Assembly: GCF_003002055.1 (NCBI RefSeq)
Contig: NZ_PVZF01000007.1
Span: 186,001 to 250,000 of the forward strand
Direction of reading: 5' to 3'
Source of the DNA: Kineococcus rhizosphaerae
GTDB taxonomy: Bacteria; Actinomycetota; Actinomycetes; Actinomycetales; Kineococcaceae
Length of the DNA: 64,000 nucleotides
Shown in pieces: positions 43,515 to 52,400 of this stretch. The notes below the pieces were generated by a model that searched no databases, was not told the DNA's origin, and was given only the letters and a program-made list of their open reading frames with translations. The position numbers and the translations under genes are program-made. The stretch's first letter is position 1. The number at the start of each line of letters is the position of its first letter.

Positions 43515-43626
43515 CTGCGGTGCGTCGTGCTCCCGTTCAGCGGTCCCGGCGTCCTCGTCGGGACGACTCCTCGGTACCGCCGCCCGTCAGCCTAGCGAGC
43601 GGCGGACGGCCCGGGACCGCGAACGT

Positions 43627-43643
43627 GAGTCATCCTCCTGATG
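43627..43643 (+). promoter_or_regulatory. Regional 17-bp motif, copy before the alpha/beta hydrolase gene
   Basis: GAGTCATCCTCCTGATG lies 76 bases before the hydrolase start and 113 bases from the divergent LAL start. The CATC-5-GATG core is a dyad, so it could serve both genes. Confidence 0.55.
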
Positions 43644-43719
43644 CCCGGGACCGGCGGCGGCCGGGAAGGTCGGTGGCACGCCCGGGTGACCGGGACCCAC
43701 CGCTTCCGAGGAGCCCCCC

Positions 43720-44466
43720 GTGCCCGAGCCGACCCCCGAGCAGACCCCCACCGTCGTGCTGGTGCACGGCGCCTTCGCCGAGTCCGCGAGCTGGACGGGT
43801 GTCGTCGAGCGGCTGCGCGCCCGCGACGTCGACGTGCTGGCCGTGGCGAACCCGCTGCGCGACCTGGAGGGCGACGCGCGCTACGTCCGCGACGTCGTCG
43901 CCTCCGTCGCCGGGCCGGTCCTGCTGGTCGGCCACTCCTACGGCGGGGCGGTGATCACCGCGGCGGCCGCCGACCTGCCGTCCGTCGTGGGTCTGGTCCA
44001 CGTCGCCGGGTTCGCCCCGCAGACCGGGGAGTCGGCGCTGGACCTGTCGAACCGGTTCCCCGGCAGCACCCTCGCCGACACGCTGCAGACCTACCCGGTC
44101 TCCTCGGGCGGGGTGGAGTTCCGCATCGCGCCGGACGCCTTCCACCACCAGTTCGCCGCCGACGTCCCGCTCCCGGAGGCGGCGGTGATGGCCCTCACCC
44201 AGCGCCCCGTCACCGAGGCCGCCCTCGCTGCGCCGCTGACGACGCAGGCCGCGTGGACCCGGCTGCCGTCGTGGTTCGTCTTCGGCGACCAGGACCTCAA
44301 CATCCCCGTGGCCGCGCACCGGTTCATGGCCCAGCGCGCCGGGGCGGCCGGCACCCGCGAGGTCCCCGGCGCCTCGCACGCGATCGCCGTCTCCCGGCCC
44401 GACGTCGTGGCCGAGGTGATCGTCGAGGCGCTCACCACGGCCGGCCGGGCCACCGCCTCCGTCTGA
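43720..44466 (+). CDS. Alpha/beta hydrolase
   Basis: A 248-residue hydrolase with oxyanion-side VHGAFAESASW, nucleophile elbow GHSYGG (Ser73), an acidic residue in FVFGDQDLNIP near 190 and the histidine in GASHAIAVSRP near 220. It has no signal peptide, so it is cytosolic. Similar short enzymes include esterases and salicylate-ester-hydrolase-like proteins. It is preceded by the regional motif and followed, after a 42-base C-rich spacer, by a second hydrolase gene on the same strand. Confidence 0.9.
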   Translation: MPEPTPEQTPTVVLVHGAFAESASWTGVVERLRARDVDVLAVANPLRDLEGDARYVRDVVASVAGPVLLVGHSYGGAVITAAAADLPSVVGLVHVAGFAPQTGESALDLSNRFPGSTLADTLQTYPVSSGGVEFRIAPDAFHHQFAADVPLPEAAVMALTQRPVTEAALAAPLTTQAAWTRLPSWFVFGDQDLNIPVAAHRFMAQRAGAAGTREVPGASHAIAVSRPDVVAEVIVEALTTAGRATASV

Positions 44467-44508
44467 CCCCCACCACCCCACCCACCACCCCACCCGAGGA
44501 GTCCCGTC

Positions 44509-45471
44509 GTGACCGAGATCGAGATCGTGCTCGAACCCGCCGCCCAGGCGTTCGTGGAGGCGAACTCCACCCCGCCGTTCCTGTACCAGCTCACCCCCGC
44601 CCAGGGCCGCGAGATCGCCACCACCCTGCAGTCCGGGTACCCGCACCTGCTGCCCGTCGACCAGGAGGACCTGGAGGTCCCCGGCGGCCCCACCGGCTCC
44701 GTCCCGGTCCGCATCACCCGCCCGCAGGGCGCGACCGGCCCGCTGCCCGTCGTGATCTACACCCACGGCCTGGGCTGGGTGTACGGCGGCAAGGACACCC
44801 ACGACCGCCTCGTGCGCGAGATCGCCGTCGGGACCGGGGCGGCCGTCGTCTTCACCGACTACGCCCTGTCCCCGGAGGCGAAGTACCCCGTCGCGATCGA
44901 GCAGGTGTTCACCGTCGCGCAGTGGGTCGCGAAGGAGGGCGCCGAGCACGGCCTGGACCCCACCCGCATCGCCGCCGCCGGGGACTCCGTGGGCGGGAAC
45001 ATGACCGCGGTCCTGGCCCTGATGGCCAAGGAGCGCGGCGGGGTCCCCCTGCTGGCGCAGGTGATGTTCTACCCCGTCACCGACGCCGACTTCGACACCC
45101 CCAGCTCCCACGAGTTCGCCACCGGGTACTTCCTGCACCGCGAGGGCATGCAGTGGTTCTGGGACCAGTACACGACCGACCCCGCCCAGCGCGCCGAGCC
45201 GTACGCCTCGCCGTTGAAGGCCAGCATCGAGCAGCTCACCGGCCTGCCGCCGGCCCTGGTGATCGTCGGGCAGGCCGACGTCCTGCGCGACGAGGGCGAG
45301 GCGTACGCGAACAGGCTGCGCCGCGCCGGGGTCCCGGTGACGGCCACCCGGTACCAGGGGATCGTCCACGACTTCGTCGGGCTGAACCCGCTGCGCGCCA
45401 CGAACGCCGCCGAGGCCGCGATCGACCAGGCCGTCGACTTCCTCCGGCGGGCGCTGTCCACCGACTCCTGA
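44509..45471 (+). CDS. Alpha/beta hydrolase, esterase of the hormone-sensitive-lipase type
   Basis: A 320-residue esterase. The oxyanion segment is THGLGWVYGGK, where HGGG is usual in the family, so one glycine position is changed. The nucleophile elbow is GDSVGG (Ser160), the acid lies in VIVGQADVLRDEG and the histidine in YQGIVHDFVGLN. It is probably a cytosolic carboxylesterase for short acyl chains. It is expressed with the upstream hydrolase; a strong hairpin follows before the TDT transporter gene. Confidence 0.9.
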   Translation: MTEIEIVLEPAAQAFVEANSTPPFLYQLTPAQGREIATTLQSGYPHLLPVDQEDLEVPGGPTGSVPVRITRPQGATGPLPVVIYTHGLGWVYGGKDTHDRLVREIAVGTGAAVVFTDYALSPEAKYPVAIEQVFTVAQWVAKEGAEHGLDPTRIAAAGDSVGGNMTAVLALMAKERGGVPLLAQVMFYPVTDADFDTPSSHEFATGYFLHREGMQWFWDQYTTDPAQRAEPYASPLKASIEQLTGLPPALVIVGQADVLRDEGEAYANRLRRAGVPVTATRYQGIVHDFVGLNPLRATNAAEAAIDQAVDFLRRALSTDS

Positions 45472-45480
45472 CCTCGACCC

Positions 45481-45513
45481 GCCCCGCGGGCCCCGCACCG
45501 GGGCCCGCGGGGC
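45481..45513 (+). terminator. Hairpin between esterase and transporter genes
   Basis: A 15-bp perfect G+C stem with a three-base loop (CAC), nine bases after the esterase stop. There is no T-tract. It may stop or slow transcription into the transporter gene, which starts 26 bases later. Confidence 0.65.
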
Positions 45514-45538
45514 CCTCCTCCCCGAAGGGACCGGCACC

Positions 45539-46555
45539 GTGACCACGACCGACCCGCTCACCCCCGCACCCCCACCCGCGCCGGTGGTGGCGCCGGTGGC
45601 CCCCACCCGGGTCCGTCTGACCCCCAACCTGTTCGGCACGTCCTTCGGGCTCGCCGGGCTGGCGGCCACCTGGACCGCCGCGGCGGCCGCCGTCGGCCTG
45701 CCGACCTGGCCGGCGACGGCGCTGTGGGCGGCCGCCGCGCTCGTGCACGTCGTCGTCGCCGTCGCCTACCTGCGCGACGCGCCGCGCCACCGGCGGCTGG
45801 CCTCCGACGTGGCCGACCCCACCCTGGGCCCGTTCACCGCGCTGGGGTTCGTACCGGTGATGCTGCTCGGGGCGTGGCTGCACGGCTACCAGGGCACCGC
45901 CGGGCAGGTCGTCGTGGTCGTGGGCGTCCTCGGCACCGTGCTGCTCGGCGCGCACCTGACCGGTGGGTGGATCACCTCCCCCGGGCCGTTGCAGCGCTGG
46001 CACCCCGGGTACTTCCTGCCCAGCGTCGCCGGGGGCCTGGTCGCCGCGCAGTCGCTGGCGAAGGTGGGCTGGCACGACGCCGGCCTCGTCGCGTTCGGCT
46101 ACGGCGCGGTGTCCTGGCTGGTGCTGGGCTCGATCCTGCTCGTGCGCCTCATGACCCAGCCCGCGCTGCCGGCCCCGCTGCTGCCGACGATGGCCATCGA
46201 GGTCGCCCCGGCCGTGGTGGCCAGCAACGCGTGGTTCACGCTGAACGGCGGCCGCTCCGACACCGTCGTCGTCCTCCTGGCCGGGTACGCGGTGTTCATG
46301 GCCCTGGTGCAGGTGAGGCTGGTCCCGCTGTACCTGCGGTCCGCGTTCGGCCCGGGGTTCTGGTCCTTCAGCTTCTCCTACGCCGCGCTCGCCACCACCG
46401 CCGTCACCTGGCTGCACCTGACGGCGCCGGCCGGGTGGAGGGCCTGGGTCGTCGTGGTGCTGGCCGTCCTGACCCTCGGCTACGCGGCGCTGGTCGCGCG
46501 CACCGTCCTCGCCCTGGCCCGCGGCACGTACTTCGCGCGGGTACCGGCCGTCTGA
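45539..46555 (+). CDS. TDT/SLAC1-TehA family transporter
   Basis: A 338-residue protein with ten predicted membrane helices after a proline-rich N-terminus. The pattern of short helices with FGTSFGLAGLAATW at the start, HPGYFLPSVAGGLVAAQS in the middle and FSFSYAALATTAVTWLH near the end is that of the tellurite-resistance/dicarboxylate transporter family, which carries small anions across the inner membrane. The cargo here is unknown; the nearby hydrolases suggest an organic acid product. The gene follows the esterase gene. Confidence 0.82.
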   Translation: MTTTDPLTPAPPPAPVVAPVAPTRVRLTPNLFGTSFGLAGLAATWTAAAAAVGLPTWPATALWAAAALVHVVVAVAYLRDAPRHRRLASDVADPTLGPFTALGFVPVMLLGAWLHGYQGTAGQVVVVVGVLGTVLLGAHLTGGWITSPGPLQRWHPGYFLPSVAGGLVAAQSLAKVGWHDAGLVAFGYGAVSWLVLGSILLVRLMTQPALPAPLLPTMAIEVAPAVVASNAWFTLNGGRSDTVVVLLAGYAVFMALVQVRLVPLYLRSAFGPGFWSFSFSYAALATTAVTWLHLTAPAGWRAWVVVVLAVLTLGYAALVARTVLALARGTYFARVPAV

Positions 46556-46562
46556 GCCCGCG

Positions 46563-49313
46563 TCAGCCGGCGGCCGGGCCGAGGAGGTCGAGGTCGGCCA
46601 GCGCGGTCCGCAGCCGGGCGCGGCTGGTGATCCCCACCTTGGGGAACAGCTTGTACAGGTGCGCCCCCACCGTGCGGTGGGACAGGTACAGCCGGTCGGC
46701 GATCTCCTTGTTGCTCATCCCCTGCGCGGCGAGCCGGGCGATCTGCAGCTCCTGGGCGGTCAGCGGGGCGCCGGAGCCCGGGCGCACGTCGCCCGCCCGC
46801 ACGGCGCCCCCGGCCGCGCGCAGCTCCTGGGCCGCCCGCTCGGCCAGCGCCCGGGCCCCGCGACGCTCGAACCCGCCCACCGCGGCGGCCAGCACGGGAC
46901 GGGCGTCGACGGGACGCTGCTCGCGGCGCAGCCACTGCCCGTACGCCAGCTGCGTCCGGGCCAGCTCCACGGGGGCGTCGGCCCGCTCACCGGCCGCCAG
47001 GGCGGCCAGGAAGTGCTCCTCGGCGCCGGAGCCCGCCAGGAGGGCGCGCGCCCGGTGGACCAGGAGCCGCAGGTGGTCGGAGCCGAACAGCTCGGCCTCG
47101 GGTGCGACCCGTTCCAGGGCGGGCAGGGCCTGCGTCGGGGTCCCCGCGCCCGCGGCGGCCTCCGCCAGGTCCGCCACGGACCACGCCGCGAACAGCGGGT
47201 AGGTGCCGACGTCGAGGAGGTGGGCCAGCGCGTCCCCGGAGCGGCCCTCCTGCAGGGCGACGAGGCCGGCCGCCCACGAGGCGCCCGCGGGCACCTGCGG
47301 CACGGCGTCGGCCGGGCCGGCCGCCCGGACCCGGGCCAGCGCCTCGGCCGCCTCCGCCGTCCGCCCCGTCAGCGCCAGGGCGCGGGCCGCGGTCGCGCTC
47401 GCCGACGCCGCGACCATCGCCATCCCCACGTCCACCCCCGTGCGGTGGGCGTTCTCCGCGTCCTGCAACGCCTCCGTCAGCTGCCCGCGGGCCACCCGCA
47501 CGGACGCCAGGCCGTTGAGGGCCTGCCCCTCGTCGCCCGGGGACCCGGCGCGGTGGAACGCCTCGACGGCCCGGCTCCACGCGGCCTGCGCGATCGGCAG
47601 GTCCTGCAACCGCTCCGCGACCTGCCCGAGGGCCAGCAGCATGTACGGCTCGTCGGCGAACGTGGCGAGCAGGTCCGGCAACCGGTCCCGCACGTCCGGG
47701 TGGGCGCGCGGGTCGACGACCGCGAGCGCCAGCTGCTGCAGCGGGTGCGGGCCGGCGTCGACCGCGGCGAGCCGGTCGTGGACGGCGCGGCGCCACGTCG
47801 CGTCGGTGGCCTGGTTGGCGGCGTGGAAGGCGGCGTTGGCCAGGACGACGACGCGCTGCCCGGGGTCGCCGGCGGCGGCGAGCTCGTCGTCCAGCTCCAG
47901 GGCCTCGTGGACGAAGCGCCCGGTGTCGTGGGGCGCCTCACCGGCAGCGATGCCGAGCATCGAGCGCAGGTAGGCCACCTGGAAGCGCTCCTGCGGTGCG
48001 CTGACGAGCGCGGCCGCGGTGTCCAGGGTGGCGGCGGCCTCGGCGGTCGCCCCGGCCTGGCGCAGGTACTGCGCGGCGCTGAGCAGCCGGGTGGCCCGCC
48101 GGGAGGGGTCGGGCGTGAGTTCGGCGGCCCGCCGCAGGGCCGCGGCCGCCTCGCTGCGCGCACCCCGCTCGGCGGCCCGGGTCCCGGCCGCCTCGAGCTC
48201 GGCGGCGACCGCCTCGTCGCGATCGGGCACCGCGGCGGCGCGGTGCCAGGCGGCCCGCCCCGGGTCGTGGCTGGCCGCGGCCAGGGCCTGGTGCGCCCGG
48301 AACCGCTCCGCGGAGGAGGCCGCGCCGTGGACGGCCGAGCGCACCAGCGGGTGGCGCAGCCGCGCGCGTCCGCCGGTGGTGTCGACCAGCCCCTCGCGTT
48401 CGAGGAGGTCCAGGTCCTGCGGGGCCAGGCCCAGCGCGGCGGCGGCGTCGAGCAGCTCGGCGACCAGGAGGTCCTCGCCCGTGGCGGCCAGCAGGAGCAT
48501 CGTCCGGCTGGGGACCGGCAGGGGCGCGACGGCGTCGAGGAAGGCCCGTTCCAGGCGCCGGGTCGTGGGCAGGGGGCCGCTGGTGAGGGCCGTCCCGCCG
48601 TCGAGCGCGGCGGCGAACTCGCGCAGCGCCAGCGGGTTGCCGTGCGCCTCGTCCAGGACCCGTCGCCGGCCCGCGGTGCCGAGGTCGGTCCCCCGGGGGT
48701 CCAGGGAGTCCAGCAGGCGTCGCGCGTCGTCGTCGTCGAGCGGCCCCAGGGACAGCACCTCGGCGACCTCCTCCAGGGCCGCCGTCGACGGCTGCGCGGT
48801 GGGCGCGGCGGGGTCGCGGCGGACCGTGGCCACCAGCAGCACGGGCGCGGCGCCCAGGCGGCGGGCGACGAAGGCGACGGCCTCCGCGGTGGAGGCGTCC
48901 AGCCAGTGCGCGTCCTCGACGTGCAGCAGGACGGGCCGCGTCGCGGCGGCCTCCTCCAGCAGGCCCAGGACGGCGAGGCCGATGAGCAGCCGGTCCGGCG
49001 AGGGGCCGGCCTGCAGGCCGAGGGCGGTCAGCAGCGCGGAGCGCTGGCGCGGGGGCAGGGCGTCGACCTGGTCCAGGGCGGGGTGCAGCAGCTCGTGCAG
49101 GCCGGCGAAGCCGGTGGCGGCCTCGCCCTCGAACCCCTGGCAGCGCAGCACGAGGAACCCGGCGTCCTGCGCGGTGCGCGCGACGGCCGTCACGAGGGTG
49201 GTCTTGCCGATGCCGGCCTCCCCCTCGACCAGCACGGCGCCGCCTCCCCCGCCGGAGCGCAGCGCGGAGAGGAGCTCGTCGAAGCGGGCCAGTTCCCGCT
49301 CGCGGCCGATCAC
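46563..49313 (-). CDS. Large ATP-binding LuxR-family regulator (LAL), second copy
   Basis: A 916-residue LAL protein. Walker A GEAGIGKT lies at residues 31-38, Walker B VLLHVEDAHWLD near 135, a helical repeat region spans about 340-830, and the LuxR HTH is at about 855-912 (LTAQELQIARLAAQGMSNKE then SHRTVGAHLYKLF). It is closely related to the third LAL protein, especially in the HTH (Q-M-S-N-K-E-I-A-D and SHRTV), and less so to the first. It converges on the transporter gene and follows the LAL-SpoIIE gene on the same strand. GTG start directly at the ATPase domain. Confidence 0.92.
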   Translation of the reverse strand: MIGRERELARFDELLSALRSGGGGGAVLVEGEAGIGKTTLVTAVARTAQDAGFLVLRCQGFEGEAATGFAGLHELLHPALDQVDALPPRQRSALLTALGLQAGPSPDRLLIGLAVLGLLEEAAATRPVLLHVEDAHWLDASTAEAVAFVARRLGAAPVLLVATVRRDPAAPTAQPSTAALEEVAEVLSLGPLDDDDARRLLDSLDPRGTDLGTAGRRRVLDEAHGNPLALREFAAALDGGTALTSGPLPTTRRLERAFLDAVAPLPVPSRTMLLLAATGEDLLVAELLDAAAALGLAPQDLDLLEREGLVDTTGGRARLRHPLVRSAVHGAASSAERFRAHQALAAASHDPGRAAWHRAAAVPDRDEAVAAELEAAGTRAAERGARSEAAAALRRAAELTPDPSRRATRLLSAAQYLRQAGATAEAAATLDTAAALVSAPQERFQVAYLRSMLGIAAGEAPHDTGRFVHEALELDDELAAAGDPGQRVVVLANAAFHAANQATDATWRRAVHDRLAAVDAGPHPLQQLALAVVDPRAHPDVRDRLPDLLATFADEPYMLLALGQVAERLQDLPIAQAAWSRAVEAFHRAGSPGDEGQALNGLASVRVARGQLTEALQDAENAHRTGVDVGMAMVAASASATAARALALTGRTAEAAEALARVRAAGPADAVPQVPAGASWAAGLVALQEGRSGDALAHLLDVGTYPLFAAWSVADLAEAAAGAGTPTQALPALERVAPEAELFGSDHLRLLVHRARALLAGSGAEEHFLAALAAGERADAPVELARTQLAYGQWLRREQRPVDARPVLAAAVGGFERRGARALAERAAQELRAAGGAVRAGDVRPGSGAPLTAQELQIARLAAQGMSNKEIADRLYLSHRTVGAHLYKLFPKVGITSRARLRTALADLDLLGPAAG

Positions 49314-49400
49314 CCTCGCTGCCCTCCTCCCGGCGCCCGCCGTGGGCGGCCCGTCGCAGGGGGACGACAGTACGCGCCGGTGACGGGGCGGGTCAGCGGG

Positions 49401-52400
49401 TCAGAGCAGCGCCCCCGGCGCCGGTGCGGCGGGGACGGGGGGAAGGGCCTGGGCGGGCAGCGCGGGCCGGGCGGGACCGGTGGGGTCGGTGGGGTCGGCA
49501 GCGAGCGGACCGAGCCGGGCGACCAGGACGGTGACGTCGTCCTCCACCTCCGTGGCGACGCCCTCCAGCAACCGGTCCACGAGCACCTGCGGGGGCAGGC
49601 CCCTGCTGCGGGCCAGGTCGGCGCCCAGCTTCCCCAACCCGGCGACGACGTCCTGCGTGCGGGTCTCCAGCACCCCGTCGGTGACCAGGACCAGGGTCGA
49701 GCCGGCGGGCACCTCGCGCTGGTGGTCGCGGCGCACGGCGTCCACGTCCACCCCCACCGGCAGCTCGGGGGCGCTGCGCAGCGGCACCACCGCGCCGTCC
49801 GGCAGCAGCACCAGCGGCGGTGGGTGCCCGGCGTTCGACCAGCGCAGGCGGTAGTCCCCCGCCGGGGTCGGCGCCGCCTCCAGCACGACCGCGGTGGCCC
49901 CGGCGGGCAGGGCCAGGCGCTCCACGGCGCAGTCCAGGCGGGTCAGGGCGTGCGCCGGGGAGGGGCGCTCGAGGGCGTGGCTGGCCAGCACCGCGCGCAG
50001 CGAGGCCGCCGTGGCGGCGACCGCCGGGCCGTGACCGGTGACGTCGCCGACGATCAGGACGGTCGAGCCGTCCTCGCCGTCGAAGGCGTCGTACCAGTCC
50101 CCGCCGACCTCCTCCCCGGCGTGCGGACCCGGTCCCCCGGCCAGCCCGGCGGCCAGGCGCCGGCCGGCGAGCTGGGCGTGGGGCGTGGAGACCAGCCGCC
50201 CGGGGACCACCGCCTGCAGCGAGCGCAGCAGCGAGTTCCCCCGGGTGGCGGCCAGGACGCGTTCCAGCGCCCGGGCGCAGGTCGCGGCGAACTCCTCCAG
50301 CGCCCCGCGCACGGCCGGCGGCAGGTCCTGCTCGGTGTCCCAGCCGAGGACGAGGAAGCCGACGACCCGCCCGGACGCCGCCAGCGGCAGGTCCACCAGG
50401 GCCCGCAGCCCGGCGGAGCGGACGACCGACTGGACGAGGGGGCAGCGGGTCTCGAAGGTGTCGAGGGTCTCGTGGAAGTCCCCCCGCCCCCCTCGCCCGG
50501 GGGCCAGGGACGGCGACTCGCGCGGCAGGGACGCCGTGCGCCAGCCGTGGGCGTCGACGTCGAGGCCGCCCCCGCGCACGGACCAGTGCCGCAGCACCCC
50601 GGGGCGCGGGCCGCGCAGCACGACGCTGACCAGCGTGGGGTCGAACTCGGCGATGAGCTGCCGGGCGGCCGCGGCGGCGACCTCGTCGGCGCTGGCGGCG
50701 ACCACGGCGACGTCCGCGAACCGGGCGGCCGGGGCGGCCGGGGCGGCCGGGGCGGCCGGGGCGGGGGCGACGTCGGGGGACGCACCCGCCGTCCCCACCG
50801 GCACGGGTGCGGGTCCCGGCGCGGGGTCCGGGGGCGCGGCGGCCGGGACGGGCCCGTCGGTGCCCGCGGGGTGGGCGCGCGGACCGGCGATGGCGTCGCG
50901 CAGCTGGGTCCGGTGGGTGATGCCGAGCTTGGGGAAGGCCTTGTACAGGTGCGCGGCGACGGTGCGGTGCGACAGGTAGACCTTGTCCGCGATCTCCTTG
51001 TTGGTCAGGCCGCCGGCCGCCAGGCGGGCGATCTGCAGCTCCTGGGCCGTCAGCAGCGCGGCCGGGTCCTGCCCGTCCGCGTCCGCCGCGACCGCGGGCA
51101 CGACCCCGGCGGCGCGCAGCTCGGCCCCGGCACGCCGGGCCAGGGACCGGGCCCCGGCGGTCTCGAACCCCGTCAGCGCGGCCGCGAGCAGCTCGCGGGC
51201 GTCGACGATGCGCCGCTGCCGGCGCAGCCACTCCCCGTGCAGCAGCCGCGTGCGGGCCAGCTCCAGCGGGCAGGAGCCGTCCGCCCCGGCCCGCCCGGCC
51301 GCTTCGAACGCGGCCCGCGCCCCCTCGCCGTCGCCGTCGTGGGTGTGCAGCAGGGCCCGGGCCCGGTGCACCAGCGCCCGCAGGTGGGAGGCCGCCGGGA
51401 AGGCCCGCGCGTCGCGCTCGGCGGCGTCCACGGCGGCCCGGGCGGTGGCGAGCGCCTCGGCCCGGCCGGTCCGCACGGCCGCCTCGACGAGGTCACCCAG
51501 GGCCAGCGCGGCGGTCGGCGGGTGCACCCCGACGCCCTGCAGCTGGGTCCAGGCGTCGGCGGGGCGCTGCTCGGCGAGGGCGACCAGACCGGCCGCCCAG
51601 GACCGGGAGGCGGCGGTGATGGCGAACGGCCGGGGACCGGTCAGCTCCGCCGAGCGCGCGCACGCGGCCAGGGCCTGCACGTGCTCCCCGCGCCAGGCGT
51701 GGGCCCGGGCCAGCAGGGCCTCGACGTACCCGGCCATCAGCAGCTGCTCGGACTCCAGCGCGATCCGCAGGGCCAGCTGCAGGTCCGCCACGGCCCCCTC
51801 CACCTCGCCGGTGACCACGCGCAGGGACCCGCGCCCGGCCAGGGCGTGGGCCTCGTCGGAGACGGCGCCGGCGTCGTGGGCGGCGCGCACCGCCACGTCC
51901 CACACCTCGCGCGCCCCCGGCAGGTCGTGGACGGCCTCGGCGACGTGGGCGACGTGGGCGGTGCCGTCGGGCTGGCGCTGGGCGGCGTGCGCGGCCAGGG
52001 CGGGGAAGCGGCCGCAGACCCGCCCGGCGTACCGGCGCGGGTCCAGGGCCGCCAGGGCCACGTCCAGCAGCGGGTGGCCCTCCGGCACGGGCAGGGCGGT
52101 GAGCGCGTCGGCGACCAGGGTCCGCACGCGCTCGTCCGCCCCGAAACCGGCGGCCTGCACCGCGGCGCGGAACAGCAGGCACAGCCGCTGCTCGACGGCG
52201 CCGTCGCCGTCGGGGCCGGCGAGGCGCTCGCAGACCTCCACGAGCCCGCGGACCAGGTCGGCGGGCTCGCGGCCGTCGCCGGTGTGGACGACCGACAGGA
52301 CGCTGGAGGTGAGGGCGAGCCGGCACACGACCGCGGGGTCCTCGGCGAGGGGGACGGCGGCCCGCACCACGCGGGCCGCCTCCGCGGCCAGCCCGGCCCG

